A stretch of DNA of 64,000 nt from an uncultured Alistipes sp. (GTDB taxonomy: Bacteria > Bacteroidota > Bacteroidia > Bacteroidales > Rikenellaceae): contig CALURC010000002.1 of the NCBI GenBank assembly GCA_944323075.1, positions 1 through 64,000 on the forward strand, given 5' to 3'. The notes below the pieces were generated by a model. The model saw nothing but the letters and a program-made list of their open reading frames with translations. It was not told the origin of the DNA and did not search any database. The position numbers and the translations under genes are program-made. Positions 18,649 to 28,427 of the stretch are shown piece by piece (position 1 is the stretch's first letter; each line of letters starts with the position of its first letter).

Positions 18649-19094
18649 GCGTAATTCGTTTGACCAAAGAGTTTTCGTTCGAGATGGCGCATTCGCTATC
18701 CGGATACGACGGTGCATGCCGCGAAATCCACGGCCACTCGTACAAGTTATTTGTTACGGTACAAGGGGAACCTAATGCCGATCCAAACAATCCAAAATAC
18801 GGCATGGTTATGGATTTCGGAGAGTTAAAACGTATCGTAGGGCGACTGATCGTCGATCGGTACGACCATGCATTGGTGGTCCGCCGGACAGCCGAAAACA
18901 GCAATGCGATCGACGCACTGCGTTTGCTGTATAATAAAATTGAGGTATGCGACTACCAACCGACCTGCGAGAACATGGTTTCCCGTTTTGCAGAGGAGAT
19001 CGGACGCGAACTTCCCTCGGGAATCCAGCTGTTCAGCATCAAACTACACGAGACCGCCACCTCTTTCGCCGAATGGTACCGGTCGGACAATTAG
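18645..19094 (+). CDS. queD: 6-carboxytetrahydropterin synthase family protein QueD
   Basis: The 149-residue protein belongs to the QueD/6-pyruvoyltetrahydropterin synthase fold. Zinc-ligand histidines are seen in FEMAHSL and HGHSY. The cysteine four residues before that (CREIHGH) is the QueD-type catalytic position. DHALVV, PTCENM and the substrate glutamate region HETATSFAEW complete the active site. QueD turns dihydroneopterin triphosphate into 6-carboxytetrahydropterin for queuosine synthesis. Pairing with an Lrp regulator is unusual for a queuosine gene; the usual queC/queE partners are not adjacent. Confidence 0.88.
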   Translation: MSVIRLTKEFSFEMAHSLSGYDGACREIHGHSYKLFVTVQGEPNADPNNPKYGMVMDFGELKRIVGRLIVDRYDHALVVRRTAENSNAIDALRLLYNKIEVCDYQPTCENMVSRFAEEIGRELPSGIQLFSIKLHETATSFAEWYRSDN

Positions 19095-19264
19095 CCGACT
19101 TTCGCGAACAGTTTTCCCGGCTTCATCGGACGAAAATATACTTATTGGCTCTTTCTTTTTTTTCATAAAGAGGCCCCTGATATTCTCTCCGTTTTTTTCT
19201 CACCAATAATTAGCGGAACTTGGCCGTATCCGACGGCCCAACTCATACGCCAGTACAACAAAAC

Positions 19265-22111
19265 ATGAAAAAACTATTTCTGATAGATGCCTACGCGCTG
19301 ATCTTTCGCTTCTACTACGCTTTTATAGGGCGCCCGATGCGCAATGCGGAGGGGATGAACACCTCGGCGATCTTTGGCTTTGTCAAATACATCAACGACA
19401 TCATCCGCCGCGAACAGCCCGACTGTCTCGGTGTCGCTTTCGACCCTCCGGGCGGTAACTTCCGACACGATATTTACCCCGAATATAAGGCCAACCGAAG
19501 CGAAACGCCGGAAGAGATCATCGCATCGGTTCCGTACATCAAACGGATTCTGGAGGCGATGCGGATTCCGATCCTCGAGGTCGCCGGATTCGAAGCCGAC
19601 GATGTCATCGGCACCCTGTCACGCGAAGCGGCCGAGCAAGACTTCCGGGTCTACATGGTAACACCCGACAAGGATTACGGTCAGCTGATCCGTCCGGAGG
19701 TGTACATCTACAAGCAACGCAAAGGAGGAAGCGACGGTGTAGAGATCATCGGCTGCGACCAGATCCATGAACACTACGGCATCGACGATCCGAAACGGGT
19801 AATCGACATTCTGGCTCTTTGGGGCGACGCTTCCGATAACATTCCGGGAGTACCGGGCATCGGCGAGAAGAGTGCAATCAAATTGGTCTGCCAATACGGG
19901 CCCGTCGAACAGTTGCTGGAAAACATCGACAAGCTGTCGGGCAAACAGCGTGAAAATATCGCCGCTCACAGCGACCAGATTCTGCTGGCCAAACGATTGG
20001 CCACAATCGAGCAGCACGTCCCGATCGCATTCGAACCCGAGAAGCTGGTACTGGAGGTGCCCGACAAACCGCAACTGATCGAAATCTATAAAGAGTTGGG
20101 ATTCCGCTCGTTTATCCGGGAGCTACAACAGGACAGCGCCGAAAATTCCGGAATTGCACCAGGCAATACGACTCCCGATCTGTTCTCCCCGCACGCCGAA
20201 ACGCCCTCGGGAAAGCAGCAGACCGCTCCGGACCTCTTCTCCTCGCTCGAAACAGACACACAACCATCTGCGGAGCAGGGTACACTCTTCAGCACACCCA
20301 TGTTCGACACGGTCGAGACTCTTCCCCATACCTATCGAACAGTCGAGACTCTGGCCGACCTCGAAGCTCTGTGTCGAAAGCTGGAAAATGTCTCCGAATT
20401 CTGTTTTGATACCGAAACGACCGGATTCGATATCTTCAACGACCGGCTCGTCGGCATATCGATCGCCATCGTTCCGCACGAAGCATGGTACATCCCTTGT
20501 CAGCCCAACAACACGAAACAGATCATCGACATGCTCCGGCCTGTATTCGAGAACGAGTCGATCGCCAAAATCGGACAGAACATCAAGTTCGATCTGATGG
20601 TATTGCGCCATGCCGGCCTTGATGTACGCGGCAGGCTCTACGACACGATGATCATCCACTATCTGCTCGATCCCGAATCGCGGCATGGGATGGATCATCT
20701 GGCGATAACATTCTTAAATTATACGCCGATTCCGATCGAGGAGCTGATCGGGAAGGGGGCCCGCCAAATCACAATGGACCGCGTTCCGGTCGAAAAAGTG
20801 GCCGTATATGCAGCGGAGGATGCGGACGTAACCCTGCGGCTGAAACTCCACCTGTGGCCTATGCTCGTGAAGGCCAGCCTCGACACCCTTTACCTCACGA
20901 TTGAAGAGCCGCTGATCCGGGTGCTGGCCGATATCGAGATGACCGGCGTCAAGATCGACACGGAGGTATTGGCCGCTTCGGGCCGAACACTATCGGCGCG
21001 GGTCGTCGAACTGGAGAACTCCATCCGTGAAATGTGCGGTGACCCTTCACTGAACATCAACTCGGCCCGACAACTTGGTGAAGCCCTGTTCAACCGGCTG
21101 AAAATCGACCCGAATCCCAAGAAGACCAAGACCAAACAGTTCCGTACGGACGAAGAGTACCTGCAAATGCTCACCGACCGCCACCCGGTAGTTGGGGCCA
21201 TACTGGAGTATCGGGGAATTAAAAAGCTGCTCTCGACTTACATCGAGGCCCTTCCTCAATTGATCAATCGGAGCACAGGGCGAATCCATACTTCATTCAA
21301 TCAGGCAGTCACCGCAACAGGCCGGCTCAGCTCGACCAATCCGAATTTACAGAACATTCCGGTTCGGGACGAGCAGGGACGCGAAATACGGAAGGCATTC
21401 GTCGCATCGGACGACAACCACCTGCTGCTTTCGGCCGACTATTCACAGGTCGAACTGCGGCTGATGGCCCACCTGAGCGGTGATCCGAACCTGCTCGATG
21501 CCTTTGCCCACGATGCAGACATCCACACGGCCACTGCAGCAAAAATCTATGCCATCCCAGCCGAAGAGGTCACCCGCGAGCAACGCCGCCGAGCCAAGAC
21601 CGCTAATTTCGGTATCATCTACGGCATCTCGGCATTCGGATTGGCCCAACGGCTGAACATTCCCCGCGCCGAAGCCAAAATGATCATCGACAGCTATTTC
21701 GCCACCTACCCGGGCGTAAAGCAATACATGGACCGCGTCATTGCACAAGCGCATGAAACCGGCTACGTAACCACCCTTTTCGGTCGAAAACGGATGTTGC
21801 CCAACATCCAATCAGGTAATGCCGTGGTCCGGGGACTGGCCGAACGCAATGCCATCAATGCACCGATTCAAGGCAGTGCGGCCGACATCATGAAGCTGGC
21901 CATGATCGCCGTACACCGTGAGCTCACGGAACGAGGACTGAAATCCAAAATGATTCTTCAGGTCCACGACGAACTCGTCATCGACCTGCTGAAAAGTGAG
22001 GAGACAGAGGTTCGCGAAATCGTTGTGCAGTGCATGGAACATGCAGCACAGCTACACGTCAAGCTGATCGCCGAGTGTGGTGTCGGAAAGAATTGGGTAG
22101 AAGCCCACTAA
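19265..22111 (+). CDS. polA: DNA polymerase I
   Basis: I start at the ATG of MKKLFLIDAYALIFR (19265; 948 residues) because Pol I proteins begin there; an ATG 15 codons earlier adds an unrelated tail. The order is 5'-3' exonuclease (1 to about 285), a linker, 3'-5' exonuclease (about 365-540) and polymerase A domain (about 560-948). The proofreading motif FDTETTGFD is intact. Polymerase motifs SADYSQVELRLMAH, RRAKTANFGIIYG and VHDELVIDL are present. The linker (about 295-350) is low in complexity and has three similar pieces, PDLFS (304-308), PDLFS (322-326) and QGTLFS (338-343), which resemble beta-clamp-binding peptides. Pol I fills gaps in repair and removes RNA primers. Confidence 0.96.
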   Translation: MKKLFLIDAYALIFRFYYAFIGRPMRNAEGMNTSAIFGFVKYINDIIRREQPDCLGVAFDPPGGNFRHDIYPEYKANRSETPEEIIASVPYIKRILEAMRIPILEVAGFEADDVIGTLSREAAEQDFRVYMVTPDKDYGQLIRPEVYIYKQRKGGSDGVEIIGCDQIHEHYGIDDPKRVIDILALWGDASDNIPGVPGIGEKSAIKLVCQYGPVEQLLENIDKLSGKQRENIAAHSDQILLAKRLATIEQHVPIAFEPEKLVLEVPDKPQLIEIYKELGFRSFIRELQQDSAENSGIAPGNTTPDLFSPHAETPSGKQQTAPDLFSSLETDTQPSAEQGTLFSTPMFDTVETLPHTYRTVETLADLEALCRKLENVSEFCFDTETTGFDIFNDRLVGISIAIVPHEAWYIPCQPNNTKQIIDMLRPVFENESIAKIGQNIKFDLMVLRHAGLDVRGRLYDTMIIHYLLDPESRHGMDHLAITFLNYTPIPIEELIGKGARQITMDRVPVEKVAVYAAEDADVTLRLKLHLWPMLVKASLDTLYLTIEEPLIRVLADIEMTGVKIDTEVLAASGRTLSARVVELENSIREMCGDPSLNINSARQLGEALFNRLKIDPNPKKTKTKQFRTDEEYLQMLTDRHPVVGAILEYRGIKKLLSTYIEALPQLINRSTGRIHTSFNQAVTATGRLSSTNPNLQNIPVRDEQGREIRKAFVASDDNHLLLSADYSQVELRLMAHLSGDPNLLDAFAHDADIHTATAAKIYAIPAEEVTREQRRRAKTANFGIIYGISAFGLAQRLNIPRAEAKMIIDSYFATYPGVKQYMDRVIAQAHETGYVTTLFGRKRMLPNIQSGNAVVRGLAERNAINAPIQGSAADIMKLAMIAVHRELTERGLKSKMILQVHDELVIDLLKSEETEVREIVVQCMEHAAQLHVKLIAECGVGKNWVEAH

Positions 22112-22155
22112 ACCAAAAACGTCTCTTTGTTTTCTCTCTTTATTTGACGTTACTA

Positions 22156-22197
22156 AAAAAGGGTTGCCCTTCTGTTTCTTGCGGGGCAACCCTTTTT
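22156..22197 (+). terminator. Intrinsic terminator after polA
   Basis: AAAAAGGGTTGCCC (22156-22169) pairs with GGGCAACCCTTTTT (22184-22197), a 14-pair stem that ends in a T run. It lies 44 bases past the polA stop. Confidence 0.9.
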
Positions 22198-22310
22198 CAT
22201 CCATCAATCCCTTTCAAGCAATCTTTTTCGTTCTTTTCGGGAACCTGCTTTCGCTTTACCCCAAACCAAACCGCCCAAAGATCTGCCTCGAAACCAATTG
22301 AGCACTGTCG

Positions 22311-24500
22311 TTATTTAACCATCACTATTTTTTTCGTATCGAAATCATAGGAAGCAACAAGGAGAAAATCCAACTGCTTGCGGTGCAGGTCGGCACGCAA
22401 TACACGGATCCGCACCTCATCACCGAGGGTGAAGGTACGGCCATGATCCTTCCCGCGAACCGAATAGTTCTCCTCATCGAAGAGATAGAAATCGTCCGTC
22501 ATGTCCCGCAAGGCTACCATTCCCTCGATCTTGGTCTCTTCAAGCTCTACATAAATACCCCATTCAGTAATACCTGAAATGTGCCCGTCGAACTCCTGCC
22601 CCACCTTGTCGAGCATAAACTCGACCATCTTGTACTTGATCGAAGCCCGTTCTGCATCCGCCGCCCGAACCTCCATTGCCGATGAGTGTTCACACAACCG
22701 TTCGTAATAATCCTTGTCCTCCGACTTTCCTCCGGCCAGATAGTGTGCCAGCAAGCGGTGCACCATCATATCCGGATAACGACGGATCGGTGAGGTAAAG
22801 TGCGTATAGTAATCAAATGCCAGTCCGTAGTGTCCAATGTTATCGGTCGAATAGGTCGCCTTGGCCATCGAACGGATCGCCAACGTCGAAATGATATTTT
22901 CCTCCTTTTTCCCGTGGATCGCCCGCATCAACTTGTTGATCTCCTTTGCAACCGCCTTGTTGCTCTGCGCCTTCATGTGGTACCCAAACCGAACTATAAA
23001 GCTGCGGAACTGCGCCATCTTGTCCGTATTCGGTTTGTCGTGGATCCGATATACAAACGTCCGTTCACTATTCTGAACCCCTTTGCGCTTTTTCCCTACA
23101 AACTCCGCCACCTTACGGTTGGCCAGCAGCATAAACTCCTCGATCAGCTGATTCGACTCCTTGATCTCCTTAAAATAGACACGCAACGGTTTCCCGTGTT
23201 CGTCCAATTCGAATTTCGCCTCTTCACGTTCGAAATTGATCGAACCGTTGCGGAACCGTTCGCTCCGTAGCTTCTGAGCCAAACTATTCAACTGCAGAAT
23301 TTCTTCAGCCATATCGCCTTTGCCGGTCTCGATCACCTCCTGTGCCTCCTGATAGGTAAACCGACGGTCAGAATAGATTACCGTACGGCCAAACCACTCC
23401 TGCTGCACCTCGGCCTCTTCATTCAACTCAAAAATAGCCGAAAAACAGAGTTTTTCCTCATGCGGTCTCAAGGAACACAAGCCATTGGAGAGCCGTTCGG
23501 GAAGCATCGGCACAGTACGGTCGACCAGATAGACCGACGTGGCCCGTGCCTGCCCCTCTGCGTCGATTATATCCCCGGGCTTTACATAATGGGTCACATC
23601 CGCAATATGCACACCCACTTCGAAATTACCGTTGGGTAATCGACGAATCGAGAGCGCATCGTCAAAATCCTTTGCATCGGCCGGATCGATCGTAAAAGTC
23701 GGCACCTGACGCATATCGCGCCGCGCCGCGATCTCCTCCGGAGTAATATCATCGGGAATCTTATCCGCCTCACGCTCCACCTCTTCCGGGTAGCTGTACG
23801 GCAGATCGTATTCGGCCAAGATCGCATGCATCTCGGTATTGTTGTCGCCAGGGGTGCCGAACACGTCCACGATCTCGCCTTCAGGACTCTTCATCGTATC
23901 GGGCCAACCTGTAATCCGCACCAGGACTTTTTGACCTTGCTTTGCTCCGTGCAAGTTACGCTCGGGGACAAAAACATCGTGTACCATTTTACGGTTGTCG
24001 ATCCGTACGAACGCATAATTATCAGACATCTCGACAACGCCCACATATCTTTTCGGCGAGCGCTCCACAATCCCGACCACTTCACCTTCGGGATTTCCCG
24101 TACCGCCTTTACGCGTAATCGCCACCTTGACATGGTCGCCATGCAACGCGTGTCCGGCTCGCGATTCATCCACGAAGATATCCTTGTCCATACCTTCGAC
24201 AACCACATACAAAGCTCCGGAAGAGGTCATATCCACAACACCTTCCACAACCTCGCGCTGTGATGCACAAAGCCGGTATTTACCTTCAGAAACCTGCTCG
24301 ATCACACCTCCACGAGCCAATGAATGAACCACCTCGCGAACGTAATCTTTCTGTTCGCGGGTCTCAGCTCCCGTTGCTGCAATTAAATTCTTTACCGAAT
24401 ACCGTTTATCGGGCAATGCACGGAACAATTCCGTAATCAACACTGCCGGATCGGCATACTGACCTCTCGCCTTTTTCGAGGTCTCTTTTTTCTTTGTCAT
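22311..24500 (-). CDS. rnr: Ribonuclease R
   Basis: RNase R is a processive 3'-5' exoribonuclease that degrades structured RNA. The product (729 residues) has an N-terminal winged-helix region and cold-shock-like OB domains. The RNB catalytic domain carries TIDPADAKDFDDALS (about residue 270, metal-binding aspartates). The C-terminal S1 domain covers about 625-715. I set the start at 24500 (MTKKKETSKKARGQ). An ATG at 24533 lies upstream of a consensus -7 box (24521-24528) and would not be transcribed from it. The gene faces polA and has no clear terminator of its own. Confidence 0.94.
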   Translation of the reverse strand: MTKKKETSKKARGQYADPAVLITELFRALPDKRYSVKNLIAATGAETREQKDYVREVVHSLARGGVIEQVSEGKYRLCASQREVVEGVVDMTSSGALYVVVEGMDKDIFVDESRAGHALHGDHVKVAITRKGGTGNPEGEVVGIVERSPKRYVGVVEMSDNYAFVRIDNRKMVHDVFVPERNLHGAKQGQKVLVRITGWPDTMKSPEGEIVDVFGTPGDNNTEMHAILAEYDLPYSYPEEVEREADKIPDDITPEEIAARRDMRQVPTFTIDPADAKDFDDALSIRRLPNGNFEVGVHIADVTHYVKPGDIIDAEGQARATSVYLVDRTVPMLPERLSNGLCSLRPHEEKLCFSAIFELNEEAEVQQEWFGRTVIYSDRRFTYQEAQEVIETGKGDMAEEILQLNSLAQKLRSERFRNGSINFEREEAKFELDEHGKPLRVYFKEIKESNQLIEEFMLLANRKVAEFVGKKRKGVQNSERTFVYRIHDKPNTDKMAQFRSFIVRFGYHMKAQSNKAVAKEINKLMRAIHGKKEENIISTLAIRSMAKATYSTDNIGHYGLAFDYYTHFTSPIRRYPDMMVHRLLAHYLAGGKSEDKDYYERLCEHSSAMEVRAADAERASIKYKMVEFMLDKVGQEFDGHISGITEWGIYVELEETKIEGMVALRDMTDDFYLFDEENYSVRGKDHGRTFTLGDEVRIRVLRADLHRKQLDFLLVASYDFDTKKIVMVK

Positions 24501-24520
24501 ATTCTCTCTTTTATTCGATA

Positions 24521-24528
24521 CAAAGATA
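24521..24528 (-). promoter_or_regulatory. -7 box of the rnr promoter
   Basis: TATCTTTG on the minus strand, 20 bases before the start at 24500. Its place between the two possible ATGs decides the start codon. Confidence 0.6.
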
Positions 24529-24684
24529 CACAAACAGAATGATTCGCAGTATTTTTACCTCTCTTTTTCATCGAAATGAAACGGCTCAGGGAACAGCCTA
24601 TTTCGCACGTCACCCACACCTCCTAAACAACGTATTATAACACCTGTTCACTTTTACATCTCTTTTCGGTGTCGTTTCAATTCA

Positions 24685-27024
24685 TCAGTTATCGGGAATT
24701 CCTACGACAAATACTCCTGAAACAGCCTCCATATCGAGATCGAAACAGGTATAAATCTGCCCATTTCGCTCAATTTTCCGGGATTCGACCGCGCAAACCT
24801 CTCCCGTAAAAGGATCTCTCAACTGAAGCGAGAGAGCTCCGCGTAAAAAAACAGATGTCCGAAAATGGTTATCCGTCGAATTTGCAAAAAGATAAATATC
24901 CTTTCCATCCTTTTGCTTATGTATATAACTGAAAGAGCCTTCCGTTTCCCCTGGAATAGATATTTCAGAACTTTCAAAGACAATCGGACTCTCTTCTGTT
25001 TTTTCACCACAAGTTACACTTCCTGAACTGCTCTTCCCAAATGCAACATCAGGAGAGACCCCCAACTCCAATAACGCTTTTTCCAACGACTCCACATTCA
25101 GTTCAGACACAAACAAAGCCTTTCCTCCCTCTGCAGACGTACGAACTACACCTTGTTTTTGTTCATTTACATCTCCAAATACAGCCTCTACATGTTCGCG
25201 CAACTTCTCATCTTGCCCGAACTCAGCTGACTTGACCGGTAACATCGACGTAGCCAGCACACGTCCTCCATGCTCGTAAAAATCTCGAATCCGGCCCATT
25301 GTCTCCGCTGAGAGAACTCGTCCTCCGGGCACGATCAACAATTTATACGTCTGCCTATTTTCCTCATTATTCAACACCATACAATCTCCTTCACGAACCA
25401 GTTTATCGTTTAGGAAAGATTCCGGATGAACAAGAGTAAAGTCCCGTCTCAATGCGGTGGTCAACAGTTCACCAAGCCGATGATAATCCATTTCAGCAGG
25501 AGCTGCATCCCCTCTTTTCCCCAATTCCTGTTTCTCGTCCAACCGGGAGAATGCCTGAGCCGAAGCAATCGGATAGACTACCGCAATGTCTGCCACCCTT
25601 CTTCCTCCCTGCAACATCATACAGGATCGGGCTGTAAAATCACTGTATCGTTTCAATGCAGGAGCCAGTATCGGGTTATAGGCAGAAATCAACGGAGGAA
25701 TCCGCACATGTTCCGGATCGGGATCATACCACATGCCGTGCGGGACCAAATAATTGACACCTCGCACAAACAGATCAAGCGCAACACGGAATAACATCAA
25801 CGAATCCATATCCGCAGGGAAAGCCCCACAGACTTCAGCTCCTACAACCGGACGATCGTACATGTCTGCAGCCGAACTCACCTGTTTGAAACCCGATCGA
25901 CCATGCCCATAATAAAAGATATAGTCGGTCAAAGGTACTTGGGTATGCCGATAAAATTTTAAAATATCGCCATGCATGTCGGTCGAATTGATAGCATAAT
26001 TTCCGGGCGGATGCCCCATGCTCTCCAGACCGTGAGCTTCACACCATTCGGCAATCTGACGCGGGTAACCCTCTGCCAACAATTCAGCCCGCAAATCATA
26101 GAAAGCAACACGGGCAGCCTCCGTTTCCGGGCCGATATCATAATACAACGCCGGATAATAGCATGCCGCACTCTTTCCGTACTTTTCTTCAAACAATCGG
26201 GTAATGGCCGGCGTCCACGTTTTTTCCATTGCCACGTAACCTACATCATCGAAAAATACTTTATCCACGACTCCTCCAAAATATTTGTCGAACCGTTTTC
26301 CATACTCATCATAAGTCATTGTCAACACCTTAGCAACAGCTTCAGGTTCCATATAATCGACCAACGGATTTGTATTGTACCGACAATTAAAGAACATGAT
26401 ACGCCATTCGCCTTCGGGCACACTCCAAGAAAGGACTCCATTCGAAACCGCATCGGACAGATCGACGATCTCTTTTGTCTGGACATTCATAGCCGAAACA
26501 GCCATGCACTTCAGATCATCGGAAGAAGCCAACGCACGAGCGAATTCTGCTGGTCCCACGATAAGGTGCTCCTCCTTGGAAATCACTTTGCGAACATATT
26601 GAGGGTACTCTTTCCGCAACCGTCCTCCCGCTGTCCCACTCGGGAAATCCACATCGTCATATATGATCAGTTTCAGCCCCTGCTTTTTCGAAGCCTCCAG
26701 CATATCCGTGTAACGGTCGAAATACTCCTCACTCAAATATTCTGGAGTCATACCCGGACACGGTTTTCCAGTAGGATGTTGCGGACCTGCAGAGACCGGC
26801 AATACGGTAACTCCTCCGAATCCACAAAGATTTTTCACATCCGAGATCTGTTTCACAATGGTGTCTTTTTGCAGATGTCCATTCAAGTGCCAGAATGGAA
26901 CCGGACGAAAACGCACATCCGGATTCCGGAAGGCAGCCTCATCACTTTTAAAACTGGGTTTTCCTCCGCCGGAAATCAATAACAGTAAAGTAAACCCGAT
27001 CAAGTGTTGTACATATCGTTTCAT
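24685..27024 (-). CDS. Exported glycoside hydrolase, GH106-like (alpha-L-rhamnosidase family)
   Basis: This 779-residue protein starts with a signal peptide (about 1-20, MKRYVQHLIGFTLLLLISG). The large central barrel region resembles the GH106 superfamily (Pfam Glyco_hydro_106). It has FRPVPFWHLNG near residue 40, GGVTVLPV, KLIIYDDVDFPSGTAGG, VFFDDVGYVAME, GHPPGNYAINSTDMHGD and VVGAEVCGAF. GH106 enzymes release alpha-L-rhamnose from plant glycans. It is shorter than typical GH106 proteins (often over 1,000 residues) and seems to lack extra C-terminal carbohydrate-binding domains. No SusC/SusD pair or regulator is adjacent, so it is not in a normal polysaccharide utilisation locus. Family assignment is moderate; substrate is unknown. 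Confidence 0.65.
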   Translation of the reverse strand: MKRYVQHLIGFTLLLLISGGGKPSFKSDEAAFRNPDVRFRPVPFWHLNGHLQKDTIVKQISDVKNLCGFGGVTVLPVSAGPQHPTGKPCPGMTPEYLSEEYFDRYTDMLEASKKQGLKLIIYDDVDFPSGTAGGRLRKEYPQYVRKVISKEEHLIVGPAEFARALASSDDLKCMAVSAMNVQTKEIVDLSDAVSNGVLSWSVPEGEWRIMFFNCRYNTNPLVDYMEPEAVAKVLTMTYDEYGKRFDKYFGGVVDKVFFDDVGYVAMEKTWTPAITRLFEEKYGKSAACYYPALYYDIGPETEAARVAFYDLRAELLAEGYPRQIAEWCEAHGLESMGHPPGNYAINSTDMHGDILKFYRHTQVPLTDYIFYYGHGRSGFKQVSSAADMYDRPVVGAEVCGAFPADMDSLMLFRVALDLFVRGVNYLVPHGMWYDPDPEHVRIPPLISAYNPILAPALKRYSDFTARSCMMLQGGRRVADIAVVYPIASAQAFSRLDEKQELGKRGDAAPAEMDYHRLGELLTTALRRDFTLVHPESFLNDKLVREGDCMVLNNEENRQTYKLLIVPGGRVLSAETMGRIRDFYEHGGRVLATSMLPVKSAEFGQDEKLREHVEAVFGDVNEQKQGVVRTSAEGGKALFVSELNVESLEKALLELGVSPDVAFGKSSSGSVTCGEKTEESPIVFESSEISIPGETEGSFSYIHKQKDGKDIYLFANSTDNHFRTSVFLRGALSLQLRDPFTGEVCAVESRKIERNGQIYTCFDLDMEAVSGVFVVGIPDN

Positions 27025-27068
27025 ATAATCGATTTAGGTTAGTTGGTACACTATAATCCCATGTATTA

Positions 27069-27076
27069 CAAATATA
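27069..27076 (-). promoter_or_regulatory. -7 box of the GH106-like gene
   Basis: TATATTTG on the minus strand matches TAnnTTTG and lies 44 bases before the start at 27024. Confidence 0.45.
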
Positions 27077-27090
27077 GAATAACCTCGTAT

Positions 27091-27140
27091 TTATAAAAAA
27101 AATAAACCGTTTCTTACGCTAACGGCAAAGAAACGGTTTA
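27091..27140 (-). terminator. Intrinsic terminator after raiA
   Basis: On the minus strand TAAACCGTTTCTT pairs with AAGAAACGGTTTA (27128-27140 with 27103-27115), followed by ATTTTTTTTATAA. It lies 25 bases past the raiA stop. Confidence 0.9.
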
Positions 27141-27165
27141 AAATGCAAAAGGACGAAGAATCTCT

Positions 27166-27459
27166 CTAACGACGTTTTTCCTTATATTTATCAATTTGTT
27201 TTTTGATTGCGTCCAAACATTGGTCGATCGCTTCTTCAAAAGTCTTGCATCGCCGTTCGGCCAACAAATCGCCGCCCGCAACATCTATCTTTACTACTGC
27301 GACCTTGTTCCCTTGTTCGTCGTCCTTGTCAATTTTTAATGTTACCTGAGAGGAAAGCGCATTCTCTACAAAACGATCCATCTTGTTCATCTTGGCTTGA
27401 ATGAAGTCGACCAGTTTCTTGTCGGCATCAAACTTTACGGATTGAATCTCCACTTTCAT
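27166..27459 (-). CDS. raiA: Ribosome hibernation factor, HPF/RaiA family (short form)
   Basis: This 97-residue protein has the beta-alpha-beta-beta-beta-alpha pattern of HPF/RaiA, with VEIQSVKFDADKKLVDFIQAK at the start (two joined pieces) and RRCKTFEEAIDQCLDAIKKQI near the end. Such proteins bind the decoding centre of idle 30S or 70S ribosomes and protect them in stationary phase. It lacks the C-terminal dimerisation domain of long HPF. It lies 3 bases after the xerC stop, so the two share a transcript; the same neighbour pair is common in Bacteroidales. Confidence 0.88.
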   Translation of the reverse strand: MKVEIQSVKFDADKKLVDFIQAKMNKMDRFVENALSSQVTLKIDKDDEQGNKVAVVKIDVAGGDLLAERRCKTFEEAIDQCLDAIKKQIDKYKEKRR

Positions 27460-27462
27460 AAT

Positions 27463-28416
27463 CTAATCCTCCTTATATTTTTTGGCCCTTGGGTGGGCCT
27501 GGTTGTACACCTCTTTCAACTTGGCGATGCTGTTATGCGTATAAACCTGTGTCGTTTCGAGACTCGCATGCCCGAGCAGCTCCTGAATCACACGAATATC
27601 CGCCCCGTGATCGAGCAGATGCGTCGCGAAAGTGTGCCTCAACACATGCGGACTACACTTTCCCTGAACCCCGCATCCCCGCAACACGTCATGCACAATA
27701 CGATACACTTCGCTGCGTCCGATCGGCTCGCCCTTATGGGTTAAAATTAAGAAATTATTCTCGTTTTTACAAATATCTTGTGCAAGAATCAACTTTCTAT
27801 AATGCACAATTCGCGCCGCAACAGGTTCAATTACCGGAACAACTCGCTCCTTATCCCCTTTTCCTCTGATTTTCAGAATGGAATAATCCGAAGAAAAATC
27901 ATCCAGTCGAATTCCTGTCAGCTCCGCAAGCCGGATTCCTGTTGCATAAAACAACAGGACCACGACGGCATCACGTTCGGTCTCGAAGTCATCGGTCGGT
28001 TGCAGAAGCGATTCGACAATCCGGTGCATCCGACTCTCCTCGACGAAGACGGGCAACCGTCCGGAGGTCTTGAGCGCCGAAATCCGCGTAAACAGATCCT
28101 TCTCGACAATATGCTCTTTTCGCAGATAACGGAAATAAGATTTGACCGCAGATATTTTTCGATTAACACTCCGGGCTGAAAGTTTTTTTTCGCCGGTCAA
28201 CGACACGATCCACGCCCGCAGGTCATCGGCCGTCACCCGTCTCGGATCGAAACTTTTCATGACCTCTTCAGACTCGGACGAAACCGGTTCCTCATCCGCA
28301 GCCTCACCTTGCAGACAAAACAGGACAAACTGACGGAGATCATCTCCGTAAGCCTTGACCGTCAGTTCCGAATAGCGCCGCTCGGTTCTCAGATAAGTCA
28401 GAAAGGGTTCGATCAT
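27463..28416 (-). CDS. xerC: Tyrosine recombinase XerC-like
   Basis: The protein (317 residues from the ATG at 28416) has an N-terminal SAM-like core-binding domain (about 1-110) and a C-terminal catalytic domain. The catalytic set is intact: Arg in TGIRLAEL, Lys in RGKGDKERVVP, HVLRHTFATHLL with His and Arg, the second His in LLGHASLETT, and the tyrosine nucleophile in TQVYTH. XerC/D recombinases resolve chromosome dimers at dif. The setting beside rpsU and raiA, both core genes, argues for a housekeeping Xer and not a mobile integrase. An ATG at 28452 would overlap the rpsU terminator, so I reject it. Whether it is XerC or XerD needs a tree. Confidence 0.88.
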   Translation of the reverse strand: MIEPFLTYLRTERRYSELTVKAYGDDLRQFVLFCLQGEAADEEPVSSESEEVMKSFDPRRVTADDLRAWIVSLTGEKKLSARSVNRKISAVKSYFRYLRKEHIVEKDLFTRISALKTSGRLPVFVEESRMHRIVESLLQPTDDFETERDAVVVLLFYATGIRLAELTGIRLDDFSSDYSILKIRGKGDKERVVPVIEPVAARIVHYRKLILAQDICKNENNFLILTHKGEPIGRSEVYRIVHDVLRGCGVQGKCSPHVLRHTFATHLLDHGADIRVIQELLGHASLETTQVYTHNSIAKLKEVYNQAHPRAKKYKED

Positions 28417-28427
28417 CGTCTTATTGT

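Noticed and set aside
25972-26982. 336-codon plus-strand open frame opposite the GH106-like gene
   Set aside because: Composition is that of an antisense shadow, and the minus-strand gene has a signal peptide and family motifs.
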